Positions 8,115-16,989 of a DNA stretch of 64,000 bases are shown in pieces. How positions within the stretch are numbered: the first letter of the stretch is position 1; each line of letters starts with the position of its first letter. The notes beneath the pieces were generated by a model. It was not told the DNA's origin. It saw nothing but the letters and a program-made list of their open reading frames with translations, and searched no databases. Both the position numbers and the translations under genes were made by a program. The DNA comes from an uncultured Saprospiraceae bacterium (GTDB lineage: Bacteria > Bacteroidota > Bacteroidia > Chitinophagales > Saprospiraceae), in NCBI GenBank assembly GCA_937926205.1, contig CALEYL010000072.1, forward strand, positions 248,001 to 312,000, in the 5' to 3' direction.

Positions 8115-10364
8115 ATGAAACTTTATTTTTTGCAAATTTTCTATTCCTTCCCGGTTCAATTGCTGCTGTCGCACGTGCGCAGCAATGTTCTGCTGATTGG
8201 TATGTGGTTATTGGTCGCTTTGCTGATTTCCGGCAAAATTGCTCAAAAACTTGGTGTCGCGTACCTTTTTCTGGACCCAGAATACCAGGGTATTGTTGAT
8301 TTCTGGAGCTTTTTTCTGGTCGGCCTGTCCTATGGCGGGTTTGTTATGAGCTGGAACCTGACTACTTACCTGCTCAATTCACACCATTTTCCTTTTTTGG
8401 CTTCCCTGTCGCGTCCTTTTACCAAATTCTGCATCAACAACAGCCTGTTGCCTTTGGCTTTTTTTATATTTTACAGTTGGTATATCTTTTATTTTCAGCT
8501 GGTTTATGAATCAGTAAGTTTTGGAGAAGGGCTGCTTCGGTGGTCGGGACTGTTTGGCGGGATACTGGCAATGCTGAGTTTTTACGGTGCGTATTTTCAT
8601 TTAACAAACAAGGATATTTCCTTTTATGAGATCGAGCCATCGGATTCAAAGGAAAAAGAGCGGATGTATGTTCCGGGCCGCCGCGACGTGGACATGGACT
8701 ATATCAAGCAGGACGAAAATCGCTGGAAAGTACTGACCTACCTGAGTGAACCTTTCCGACCTAAACTGGTCCGAAGCGTTGCCCACTACGATGTTAAGTT
8801 ATTACTGAACATTTTTCGTCAGAACCACCTGAATGTACTGCTTTTACATCTTTTGACGATGGGACTGCTGCTGGCTTTGGGCTACCTCATTGATTTCAAA
8901 GCTTTCCGGATACCTGCAGGAGCCAGCATTTTTATCCTGCTCAGTATTTTTACAGCCCTTATTGGCGCCATTATTTACTGGTTTAGTAGCTGGTGGTTTC
9001 CGGTGTTTGTTGCACTGCTTTTTTTTGCCAATTATGCGACCAGATTTGACGAATTACACCAGCGAAATAAGGCCTATGGTATGAATTATCAGACACAACC
9101 TGCAGCATACGCATTAAGCAGAATAAATGCGGTATGCGGCTCGGAGCAGGTGGCGCTCGATAAACAAAAGACGGGAGAAATACTGGATAAGTGGCTGGCA
9201 AAAGTGACCCCAAAAGGGAAAAGCCGTAAACCCAAAATGGTATTCTTCTGTGTCAGTGGAGGCGGGTTGCGTTCGGCAATCTGGACAATGAAAGTTGTGC
9301 AAACAGCAGATAGCCTGCTGGAAGGACAATTATTGCCTCATACGGTACTCATTACCGGTGCTTCAGGTGGTATGATAGGGGCATCCTACCTGCGGGAATT
9401 GTATTTGCAAAAGCAAAATCGCCGGTCAATTAACCTGTACGATCAGGCTTATATCGAGAACATATCCAAAGATTTACTCAACTCCATTGCGTTTACAATC
9501 GTTACCAATGACATTTTCCTACCCTGGGCAACTTTTCGTCAGAGCGGTTATACTTATAATAAAGATCGGGGGTATATTTTTGAACGTCAATTGAATGAAA
9601 ATACCCATGGCCTACTTGACAAAAGCCTGTCGGATTATGGCAAACCTGAGCGGCAAGCCGATATTCCCATGTTGTACCTCACTCCCACCATTGTAAACGA
9701 CGGCCGACGCCTGATCATCTCCCCACAGGGTGTTTCCTTCATGATGAACCCGCCTGATTATACCAAATTCCGGCAGCCACTGGAGGCAGATGCAGTGGAC
9801 TTTCGCTGGATGTTTGACAAGCAGCGGGCCGATAGTTTGCGTTTTTTGACTGCCTTGAGGATGAATGCGACCTATCCTTATGTTTTGCCCAATGTCCATT
9901 TACCCAGCAGTCCGGGAGTGGAGGTTATGGATGCCGGCGCTCTGGACAATTATGGTTTTTTTGCAGCCATCCGCTTTGTTCAGGTCTTTCGCGAGTGGAT
10001 AGAAACGCATACTTCCGGGGTGGTTTTTGTACAAATCAATACCTCCGAGCGACTGGAAGCCATATCGCCCAGCAACAATGTTGGGATTATAGAAAGCTTG
10101 CTCAATCCGGTTGAAATCGCCAGCAAGGTCTTCACTTTACAGGAGTTTCAGTATGATAACAGTCTTGGTTTTATGTACGATTTGCTTGGTCCGGACCAGT
10201 TTGAAGTGATTCGGTTTACTTATAGGCCCCGAGATCGCAATAAATTGAAAGCGACCATTTCATTTCACATCACTCAACTGGAAAAAGATGATGTGTTGAA
10301 TGCCATGTGGATACCCGAAAACAGGAAAAGCCTGGAGGCATTATACCAGGCGATCCGTCAGTAA
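8115..10364 (+). CDS. Multi-helix membrane protein with C-terminal patatin-like phospholipase domain
   Basis: This is a 749-residue protein. The first ~330 residues contain roughly six hydrophobic segments interrupted by a soluble stretch (residues ~175-235). The C-terminal half has the patatin signature: an oxyanion-hole motif SGGGLRSA (about residue 380), the nucleophile elbow GASGG (about residue 417), and a DAGALDNYG motif (about residue 612) where the catalytic Asp of the Ser-Asp dyad is expected. Patatins are acyl hydrolases acting on phospholipids. Membrane fusion suggests action at the inner membrane. It is divergent from ugd and has no obvious operon partner. The domain call is secure; the substrate and physiological role are unknown. 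Confidence 0.88.
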   Translation: MKLYFLQIFYSFPVQLLLSHVRSNVLLIGMWLLVALLISGKIAQKLGVAYLFLDPEYQGIVDFWSFFLVGLSYGGFVMSWNLTTYLLNSHHFPFLASLSRPFTKFCINNSLLPLAFFIFYSWYIFYFQLVYESVSFGEGLLRWSGLFGGILAMLSFYGAYFHLTNKDISFYEIEPSDSKEKERMYVPGRRDVDMDYIKQDENRWKVLTYLSEPFRPKLVRSVAHYDVKLLLNIFRQNHLNVLLLHLLTMGLLLALGYLIDFKAFRIPAGASIFILLSIFTALIGAIIYWFSSWWFPVFVALLFFANYATRFDELHQRNKAYGMNYQTQPAAYALSRINAVCGSEQVALDKQKTGEILDKWLAKVTPKGKSRKPKMVFFCVSGGGLRSAIWTMKVVQTADSLLEGQLLPHTVLITGASGGMIGASYLRELYLQKQNRRSINLYDQAYIENISKDLLNSIAFTIVTNDIFLPWATFRQSGYTYNKDRGYIFERQLNENTHGLLDKSLSDYGKPERQADIPMLYLTPTIVNDGRRLIISPQGVSFMMNPPDYTKFRQPLEADAVDFRWMFDKQRADSLRFLTALRMNATYPYVLPNVHLPSSPGVEVMDAGALDNYGFFAAIRFVQVFREWIETHTSGVVFVQINTSERLEAISPSNNVGIIESLLNPVEIASKVFTLQEFQYDNSLGFMYDLLGPDQFEVIRFTYRPRDRNKLKATISFHITQLEKDDVLNAMWIPENRKSLEALYQAIRQ

Positions 10365-10406
10365 ATGATTGTGTTTAGGCGAGATAATGGCAATTGGACA
10401 TTATTT

Positions 10407-10439
10407 TTTGCAAAACCATTTGAGGGACAGCTATATTTG
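10407..10439 (+). promoter_or_regulatory. Complete Bacteroidota-type promoter for trkA-trkH
   Basis: TTTG at 10407-10410, a 21-nt spacer and TATATTTG at 10432-10439 fit both consensus elements and their spacing. It would give a leader of about 90 nt before the trkA ATG. Confidence 0.65.
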
Positions 10440-10535
10440 CGGCGAAATAGAACAATAAGCACCATGCCGTAGGAAAAAACGGACAGTGTTTGCCGGGCTG
10501 ATTGTTATACTGACCCGGTTCAATCTTAATCAGAA

Positions 10536-11876
10536 ATGAAAATAGTCATTGCCGGCGCAGGAGACGTCGGCTTTCACCTCGCAGCGTTACTTTCTTTTGA
10601 ACAACGCGATATTGTGCTGATAGATGCCAATCAGGATGTACTGGATTATGCAGCTACACACCTTGATGTGATGACGCTGCGTGGCGATGCCTCCTCCATA
10701 GAAGTCCTTGAACAAGCTCAGGTTTCAAGGGCCGGACTTGTGCTTGCAGTTACAACTTCCGAAAAGACCAATTTGCTGACAGCCATCCTTGCGAAGAAAA
10801 TGGGGGCCCGTCAAACCATAGCAAGGGTCAAGACCATGGATTATCTGGAGCCGGAGCAACGCCAAATGTTTGAAGACCTGGGGGTTGATGTGCTGATTGC
10901 ACCCAGCCAACTGGCTGCTGAAGAAATTCAGCGTCTGATAGGCCAATGTTCTTTTACAGATATCTACGAGTTTGAAGAAGGGAAAATCAACCTGGTCGGC
11001 CTCACCTTAGGTGAATTTTCAAAGCTGACCAATGTGAAACTGAGTGAGTTGTACCGGATTGACCCGGAGGTTGTCTTGCGCCCGATTGCCATACTTCGTG
11101 GACATCAGACGATCATTCCAAACGGGGAGACTGTACTGCTCCGCAACGATCACATCTATTTTATTACCGATAAAGAAGATATAGAAGCACTGGTCGATAT
11201 CGTCGGCAAAAAGAAGGTCAAAGTAAAAAACATCATGATCCTTGGCGGCACAGATTTAGCCGTTGCCACTGCCAAACTACTTGAAAATGATTTCAATGTA
11301 ACGTTGGTTGACCGGGATAAAGAGCATTGTAAGCACTTGAGTGAAATGCTCAACCATACGCTCGTTATCAATGGCGAACCCAGTAATTTTGACCTTTTGG
11401 TGGAAGAAGGCCTGGACAATATGGACGCCGTAATTGCCCTGACCAACAATTCCGAAACCAACATCATCGCCAGCCTGACGGCAAAAAACCATGGGGTATA
11501 CAAAACAATTGCCCAGGTTGAAAACAAAGAATACACCCATATTTCTCAAAATATAGGAGTGGATACACTCATCAATAAAAAGCTGATCGCAGCCAACAAT
11601 ATTTTCCGCTATGTTCGCAAAGGACAGGTTCAGGCAATAACCAGTATCAATGGCGTCGATGCCGAAGTGATAGAATTCATCGTTCACAAGGAGAACCAAC
11701 TCACCCGAAAATCCCTGAAAGATTTGCATTTTCCTAAGTCAGCGCTTGTAGGGGGAGTTATTCGCGGCGACGAAAGTTTGATACCTGATGGCAATTTCCG
11801 TTTTCAGGTAGACGACAAAGTTATTGTATTTGCTTTGCCGGAAGCCATCGCAAAAGTTGAAAACCTTTTTCGCTAA
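10536..11876 (+). CDS. trkA: Trk potassium uptake regulatory subunit TrkA
   Basis: TrkA is the cytosolic gating subunit of the Trk K+ uptake system and binds NAD(H) or ATP. The 446 residues form two tandem RCK halves. The first Rossmann motif is intact (GAGDVGFHLA, residues 7-16, with the acidic residue in VLIDAN), followed by a TrkA_C domain. The second Rossmann begins at about residue 232 with GGTDLAVATA, in which the Gly pattern is degenerate, and ends in a second TrkA_C domain. trkH follows after 21 nt, so the pair forms one operon. A full promoter lies upstream. Confidence 0.96.
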   Translation: MKIVIAGAGDVGFHLAALLSFEQRDIVLIDANQDVLDYAATHLDVMTLRGDASSIEVLEQAQVSRAGLVLAVTTSEKTNLLTAILAKKMGARQTIARVKTMDYLEPEQRQMFEDLGVDVLIAPSQLAAEEIQRLIGQCSFTDIYEFEEGKINLVGLTLGEFSKLTNVKLSELYRIDPEVVLRPIAILRGHQTIIPNGETVLLRNDHIYFITDKEDIEALVDIVGKKKVKVKNIMILGGTDLAVATAKLLENDFNVTLVDRDKEHCKHLSEMLNHTLVINGEPSNFDLLVEEGLDNMDAVIALTNNSETNIIASLTAKNHGVYKTIAQVENKEYTHISQNIGVDTLINKKLIAANNIFRYVRKGQVQAITSINGVDAEVIEFIVHKENQLTRKSLKDLHFPKSALVGGVIRGDESLIPDGNFRFQVDDKVIVFALPEAIAKVENLFR

Positions 11877-11897
11877 TATTTTATAAGCCCTGATATA

Positions 11898-13352
11898 TTG
11901 GTTAGTTTTAGTCCTATAGCCAGAGTTATTGGCGTCACCCTGCTCCTGCTGGGTGGGCTCATGTTGACGTGCTTACCCGCTTCATATTATTATCAGGATG
12001 GAGAAGCTGGTCCAATTGCGCTATCCGCGCTCATTTGCATATTATTTGGAGCGCCTCCCATGCTTCTTTTCAAGTCAAGGCACGGCAAAGGCGTCAATAA
12101 AAGAGAAGGCTACCTCATTGTCTCGCTTGGCTGGCTGGCCATGTCTTTATTCGGGATGCTGCCTTTTATTTTTAGTGGGGTACTGCCCAATGTCGCCGAT
12201 GCTTTTTTTGAAACCGCCTCCGGACTGACAACCACAGGCGCTTCAGTCATTACAGATATTGAAGGCACGCCTGAAGGCATTTTGCTTTGGCGCAGCCTCA
12301 CGCACTGGATTGGGGGTATGGGCATCATCGTTTTGACAGTGGCACTCTTCCCGTTGCTCGGAATAGGCGGAATTGAACTTTTTGTTGCGGAAGCCCCGGG
12401 GCCAACGGCCGACAAAGTACATCCCCGCATCCGCGAAACGGCCAAGCGGCTTTGGCTTATTTATGTGGCTCTGACCGGATTGCTTACTTTGTTGCTGTGG
12501 GCAGAAGGCATGACTTTTTTTGATGCCATTAATCATTCCATGGCAACGATGGCAACGGGTGGTTTTTCAACCAAAAATGCCAGTATTGCTTATTATACTT
12601 CGCCACTGATTCAATACACCCTCATTCTTTTCATGTTCATCGCAGGGGTGAACTATACGGTCATTTATTACGGGTTGAAAGGCAAATTCAAAAAGGTTTG
12701 GAGCAGCGATGAGTTTCGGGCTTATCTGATGCTGATGTTGCTTCTTGCCGTTATTATTACCATAGGTGTTAACCAGGTTAAGGATCAACCGCTGGAACAA
12801 TCTTTTCGGGACGGACTTTTTCAGTTGGTCTCCGTCATCACCACTACCGGGTTTATTACAGCTGATTACACAACCTGGTCGCCCGGGCTTACCATGCTCT
12901 TTTTTGTGCTTCTGTTTATTGGGGCCTGTGCCGGATCAACGGCCGGGGGCATCAAGATAATCCGGCATTTGGTTTTTTTTCGCAATTCATTCCTCGAATT
13001 TAAACGGCTGATCCATCCCAGAGCCATCGTTCCGATAAAACTGAACGGGGAAGTTGTGGCGGGCAGAATACTCATCCATATTTTTATTTTTCTGCTGCTG
13101 TACCTTATCCTTTTTGTAGCCGGATCTTTGGTACTTTCTCTTATGGGCGTTGATTTTCTGACTTCTATTGGCGCGGTAGCTTCCTGTTTGGGGAACGTCG
13201 GCCCGGGAATCGGGAATGTCGGTCCGGTCTCCAACTATGCGGCACTTTCCGGAGAGGTGAAATGGGTGCTTTCGTTTTTGATGCTGCTCGGCAGACTTGA
13301 AATTTTTACGATTCTGGTTTTGTTTACGCCCTATTTCTGGAAGTCAAATTAA
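11898..13352 (+). CDS. trkH: Trk potassium transporter membrane subunit TrkH
   Basis: This is a 484-residue polytopic inner-membrane K+ translocation subunit. Four pore loops with selectivity-filter glycines are visible: LTTTGASV, MATGGFST, ITTTGFIT and LGNVGPGIG. The start is a TTG at 11898; I accept it because the predicted first helix (ARVIGVTLLLLGG) begins at once and the next ATG lies inside that helix. It follows trkA by 21 nt. Its stop overlaps by 4 nt the stop of the convergent GlxA-type regulator. Confidence 0.95.
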   Translation: MVSFSPIARVIGVTLLLLGGLMLTCLPASYYYQDGEAGPIALSALICILFGAPPMLLFKSRHGKGVNKREGYLIVSLGWLAMSLFGMLPFIFSGVLPNVADAFFETASGLTTTGASVITDIEGTPEGILLWRSLTHWIGGMGIIVLTVALFPLLGIGGIELFVAEAPGPTADKVHPRIRETAKRLWLIYVALTGLLTLLLWAEGMTFFDAINHSMATMATGGFSTKNASIAYYTSPLIQYTLILFMFIAGVNYTVIYYGLKGKFKKVWSSDEFRAYLMLMLLLAVIITIGVNQVKDQPLEQSFRDGLFQLVSVITTTGFITADYTTWSPGLTMLFFVLLFIGACAGSTAGGIKIIRHLVFFRNSFLEFKRLIHPRAIVPIKLNGEVVAGRILIHIFIFLLLYLILFVAGSLVLSLMGVDFLTSIGAVASCLGNVGPGIGNVGPVSNYAALSGEVKWVLSFLMLLGRLEIFTILVLFTPYFWKSN

Positions 13353-14329
13353 CGTCGGCCATATTTATCCCGGTAAACCAAAGGTGTAAAACCAGTCAGC
13401 TTCCTGAAAATATCCCGGAAGGCTTTTCCGTCGTTGTAGCCACAGGAAAAGATGATCTCTTCAACAGATTTGGCGGTCGATTCCAATAATCGTTTAGCGG
13501 CTTCAATTCTGACCCTTTGAATGTATTCAATTGGGGTGTTCCCGGTTGCTTCTTTAAAGCGGCGTATGAAATTTCGGCGACTAAAAGCAAATTGTGTCGC
13601 CAGTTCCGTTACGATAAGGGGTTGGTCAAAATGTTGTTCAATATGGGCCTGTACTTTGGCAACGGAATCATCCGTATGCATTTTTTGCAGGTTAAAAATG
13701 ACAAAGGGTTTTTGAGATGCCCGACCCATGTCAATTTGAAAAACCTTCGACAGCCATAGTGCGGTTTCGCTGTCGCAAAACTTTTCGATCAGATACAGCA
13801 ATAAATTTAATGCAGAATATGCGCCCCCGCTTGCGTATATGCCCTGGTCGTCGGTGACGATTTTTTCAGGCATCAATTTCACCCTGGGATAACGGCGCCT
13901 GAAATCCTGTTCAAATGCCCAATGCGTTGTCATTTGTTTCCCTTCAGCCGCCCCCGTAGCGGCCAGGATAAAAGCGCCGGTACAAATGCTGGCCAGCTCC
14001 GTCTTTCCGTGCCCATGCTGGGATGACAACCATGCAATGAGTGGTTGATTCAGCTTTAAGGGGATGTCCATATCTGTAGTAAAACCCGGGATGAGCACTA
14101 AATCAAATGTGCCGGGCGCTGCATCTTCGAATGTACCATGTGCCTGGATGCTCACAAAGCCGTCGTACAGTTTTGATTCAGGTTCATATCCCAAAAGCTG
14201 TATTTCAAATGGCGGCTCCATCCCTGACGCAGCCTTGAATGCGTTGGCTTCGCTTAATAAAAAATAAGCGCTGATCACACCGCTGGGCATTACAGCGCCT
14301 TTGGGTATCACGATGGCTATTTTTTTCAT
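13349..14329 (-). CDS. GlxA-type AraC-family transcriptional regulator (DJ-1/PfpI + HTH)
   Basis: This is a 326-residue predicted transcription factor. Residues ~1-190 are a DJ-1/PfpI (class I glutamine amidotransferase-like) domain with a cysteine at the nucleophile-elbow position in SICTGAFILAATG. Residues ~215-326 are an AraC-type double helix-turn-helix (LATQFAFSRRNFIRRFKEATG, then EIIFSCGYNDGKAFRDIFRKLTG). The N-terminal domain probably serves as a ligand sensor. It is divergent from the serine hydrolase at 14444, the most likely target, with a 17-bp palindrome in the shared spacer. The family is certain; the effector is unknown. Confidence 0.93.
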   Translation of the reverse strand: MKKIAIVIPKGAVMPSGVISAYFLLSEANAFKAASGMEPPFEIQLLGYEPESKLYDGFVSIQAHGTFEDAAPGTFDLVLIPGFTTDMDIPLKLNQPLIAWLSSQHGHGKTELASICTGAFILAATGAAEGKQMTTHWAFEQDFRRRYPRVKLMPEKIVTDDQGIYASGGAYSALNLLLYLIEKFCDSETALWLSKVFQIDMGRASQKPFVIFNLQKMHTDDSVAKVQAHIEQHFDQPLIVTELATQFAFSRRNFIRRFKEATGNTPIEYIQRVRIEAAKRLLESTAKSVEEIIFSCGYNDGKAFRDIFRKLTGFTPLVYRDKYGRR

Positions 14330-14401
14330 GCTGAATCGGATAATGGCACAAACGCCTTGTTTATTGGCAAATGTGCATCATTATTTTGACCTTTCAAGGC
14401 C

Positions 14402-14409
14402 TAATTTTG
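14402..14409 (+). promoter_or_regulatory. -7 promoter element TAATTTTG for the 14444 serine hydrolase
   Basis: An exact TAnnTTTG match that would start transcription near 14415, leaving a leader of about 28 nt. There is no TTTG at 17-23 nt upstream; the nearest is 13 nt away, which is too close. Confidence 0.5.
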
Positions 14410-14413
14410 CCTT

Positions 14414-14430
14414 TGTGAAATTTTTTCACA
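14414..14430. promoter_or_regulatory. 17-bp palindrome TGTGAAA-TTT-TTTCACA, candidate operator
   Basis: The arms 14414-14420 and 14424-14430 are perfect inverted repeats separated by TTT. The site overlaps the transcription start predicted from the -7 element at 14402, a position suited to a repressor. The divergent GlxA-type regulator is the obvious candidate binder, although that family often uses direct repeats. Confidence 0.45.
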
Positions 14431-14443
14431 GAAATAACCAGAC

Positions 14444-15682
14444 ATGAAGAAATTACCCGGATGCTTCTTTTTTTTCCTTTTACTGGGAGTAATCCCATGC
14501 AGGGGCCAGCATGCCCCTGCTTTTTCCATGCTCCAAAGCTATTTTCATCAAAAAGTAGATGAAGGGCAGCTTGCCGGGACGGTGATGCTGCTTGCCAAAA
14601 ATGGGAAAACATGGGTAGACGCGTACGGTATGCAGAATATTGAAGAAAATGTAGCCATGCAGAGCAATACCTTGTTCCGCCTGGCATCTATGACCAAACC
14701 CATTGTCAGTGTTGCCGTTATGACCCTTGTCGAAGAGGGAAAAATGACTTTGGAAGACCCTGTCGATCGATACATTCCAGACTTCCAAAAAGTCAGGGTA
14801 GCGGGGCTGGATACAATGGCCCCCCTGGAGCGGTCATTGACAATCCGGGATTTATTGACGCATACCGGAGGTATAACCAGTGAGTTTGACCCTTCGCCTG
14901 CCGGAGCTGCTTGTCGTAAGACATTCCGGGAGCACAGACCTGCATCACTGGCTGAACTGGTGGGGATGGTAACTGAACTCCCATTGGCTCACCAGCCGGG
15001 CGAGGGTTGGACTTACAGTTTGAGCACGGATGTTCTGGCTTATATTGTTGAAATAGTGAGCGGTAAACCGATAGCTGTTTTTTTAAAAGAAAAGCTATTC
15101 AATCCTTTGAAAATGGGGGACACTGGTTTTGAGGTTTCAGCGGATAAGGTCAATCGCCTTGCGTCGGTGTATGGCGCCGATGATCAGGGTAAGCTTCAAC
15201 TTAAAGAAGCGCCAGCTAACAGCCCTTGCGTAAATGGGAAAAACTTTCCAAGGGGTAATGGAGGATTGGTTTCTACCGCAGGCGACTACCTCCGGTTTTG
15301 CACCATGCTTTTAAATAAAGGGGAGTTAGACGGTGTTCGGATTTTAAAACCTGAAACCGTACAGGAAATGATGCGTAATCAACTCCCACCGGATATGGCG
15401 CCCCTGACTAAAGGACTGCCTGCCATTTGTTATGGTTTTGGCTATGGTTTTGGCGTCCAAACAGAGAAGGTCGTTGCCGGCTCACCAGGAGATTGTCTAT
15501 GGCCCGGGGCCTACATGACTTATTTTTTTATTGATCCGGGCCACAACGGGATTGGAATTTTCATGACACAGGTGACGGATTTTTCTAAAATGCCTTTCCT
15601 CGTGGCGTTTCATTCATTGGCCAGTAAAGCCATACTTGAAGACGCCTTCTACCAGCACAACAACCTTATTCCACGACAATAG
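14444..15682 (+). CDS. Secreted beta-lactamase-fold serine hydrolase (class C/EstB-like)
   Basis: This is a 412-residue protein with an N-terminal signal peptide ending near PCRGQ. The beta-lactamase (PF00144) fold is shown by SMTKPI (S-x-x-K nucleophile, about residue 84), a Tyr motif in GWTYSLSTDVLAYIVE (the usual Y-x-N reads Y-S-L), and C-terminal glycine-rich strands (PGDCLWPGAYMTYFFIDP). Members are penicillin-binding-protein-like esterases or peptidases rather than resistance enzymes. It is divergent from a GlxA-type regulator and probably controlled by it. A second member of the family lies at 16990, on the other side of rlmN. Confidence 0.9.
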   Translation: MKKLPGCFFFFLLLGVIPCRGQHAPAFSMLQSYFHQKVDEGQLAGTVMLLAKNGKTWVDAYGMQNIEENVAMQSNTLFRLASMTKPIVSVAVMTLVEEGKMTLEDPVDRYIPDFQKVRVAGLDTMAPLERSLTIRDLLTHTGGITSEFDPSPAGAACRKTFREHRPASLAELVGMVTELPLAHQPGEGWTYSLSTDVLAYIVEIVSGKPIAVFLKEKLFNPLKMGDTGFEVSADKVNRLASVYGADDQGKLQLKEAPANSPCVNGKNFPRGNGGLVSTAGDYLRFCTMLLNKGELDGVRILKPETVQEMMRNQLPPDMAPLTKGLPAICYGFGYGFGVQTEKVVAGSPGDCLWPGAYMTYFFIDPGHNGIGIFMTQVTDFSKMPFLVAFHSLASKAILEDAFYQHNNLIPRQ

Positions 15683-15827
15683 AACAGAATATGTAAAGCA
15701 ATGAAAACTTGATTTGCCCCGGAAGTACCTAATTTTATAGAATGTTACCGCATGAAAATGGAGGAAAAGCATTTTGAGAAAGCAGGCAAACCTTGTCTGT
15801 AAAACACCGATTGGTCAATGATCTATG

Positions 15828-15835
15828 TATATTTG
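15828..15835 (+). promoter_or_regulatory. -7 promoter element TATATTTG upstream of rlmN
   Basis: An exact TAnnTTTG match, giving a transcription start near 15841, about 33 nt before the rlmN TTG codon. This supports a start close to 15874. No -33 TTTG sits at the right distance. Confidence 0.5.
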
Positions 15836-15873
15836 CAGCGTAATTACCGCTTTTTTCAGTTAAATCAGGGCCA

Positions 15874-16926
15874 TTGACCGCCACCGATACAAAGAAAGAC
15901 ATCCGGCTGTTGTCGGATGCAGCATTAGAAGACCTGTTCAGGGAAATAGGCCAACCTGCATTCCGGGGCAGGCAGGTACAGGAATGGCTCTGGCAAAAAG
16001 GAGTTCACAGTTTTGAAGCCATGACCAATCTGCCCAAAACGCTTCGGGAGTATCTGGAAGCTAATTTTGAAATTCGCGCCATTGCTGTAGATAAAATTCA
16101 GAACAGCTTAGACGGAACGATAAAATCCAGATTCCGATTGCATGATGGCCATCTGATTGAGTCGGTTTTGATCCCGGTGCCTGAAGATGGCCGGTATACT
16201 GTTTGTGTTTCCTGTCAGGTTGGGTGTAGCCTAACGTGCAAGTTTTGCGCCACCGGCCGCATGAAGCGCCTTAGAAACCTCGATGCTGCAGAAATCTTTG
16301 ACCAGGTATTACTGGTCAACCGGCAATGCCTGGAAGTCTTTGGCCAGCCAATTTCAAATGTGGTCTACATGGGCATGGGAGAACCCTTGCTGGCATACCG
16401 CAATGTGCTCGAGAGCGTTGAACGACTTACTTCACCAAAAGGTCTGGGCATGTCGCCGCGCCGCATTACGGTAAGTACTGCCGGCATTTCTAAAATGATC
16501 CGGCAGCTGGCTGACGACGGCGTTCGGTTTAACCTGGCATTATCGCTACACGCTGCAGACGATGAAAAGCGCAACGAGATTATGCCCATCAACGAGCAGA
16601 ACAACCTGGAAGCGTTGATGGACTCCATCGCCTATTTTTATCAAAAAACAAAAAACCGGATTAGTTACGAATACATTGCTTTTCAACGGTTTAATGACAG
16701 CCTGGAAGACGCGGCAAGGCTTGCTGAACTGTGTACGCGTTTCCCGGTCCGGGTTAACATCATCGAATACAATCCAATAGACGATGCGCCATTCGTGAAA
16801 GCAGATGCCGATCAGATAGATCGCTTTGCCGCATACCTTCGAAAAAAAGACATTGTCATTACTGTTCGGCGCAGTCGGGGAAAAGACATAGATGCAGCTT
16901 GTGGGCAATTGGCGAATAAGGCCTGA
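15874..16926 (+). CDS. rlmN: 23S rRNA (adenine2503-C2) methyltransferase RlmN
   Basis: This radical SAM enzyme methylates A2503 of 23S rRNA and A37 of some tRNAs. The 350 residues contain the 4Fe-4S motif CSLTCKFC (C-x3-C-x2-C, about residue 118), the GMGEPLLAYRNV motif, SLHAADDEKRNEIMP, and the C-terminal resolving cysteine in DIDAACGQL. The start codon is TTG at 15874. The first in-frame ATG is about 50 codons in and would cut into the conserved N-terminal domain (LFREIGQPAFRGRQVQEWLW). It has its own -7 element. Confidence 0.95.
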   Translation: MTATDTKKDIRLLSDAALEDLFREIGQPAFRGRQVQEWLWQKGVHSFEAMTNLPKTLREYLEANFEIRAIAVDKIQNSLDGTIKSRFRLHDGHLIESVLIPVPEDGRYTVCVSCQVGCSLTCKFCATGRMKRLRNLDAAEIFDQVLLVNRQCLEVFGQPISNVVYMGMGEPLLAYRNVLESVERLTSPKGLGMSPRRITVSTAGISKMIRQLADDGVRFNLALSLHAADDEKRNEIMPINEQNNLEALMDSIAYFYQKTKNRISYEYIAFQRFNDSLEDAARLAELCTRFPVRVNIIEYNPIDDAPFVKADADQIDRFAAYLRKKDIVITVRRSRGKDIDAACGQLANKA

Positions 16927-16989
16927 CAAAAGGCTTTGCTAAAAAGCACTTTTATTGTTATTATTGCGACTTCCTTTTCAAAAAATGCC

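Noticed and set aside
13349..13352. 4-nt overlap of convergent stop codons (also at 5954-5957)
   Set aside because: Stop-codon overlaps such as TTAA/TTAG are common where genes converge tightly and need no special explanation.
15728..15747. 20-nt string matching 39773-39792 at 18 of 20 positions
   Set aside because: A few such pairs are expected by chance in 64 kb of AT-rich intergenic DNA, and the flanks do not match, so I do not call it a repeat.
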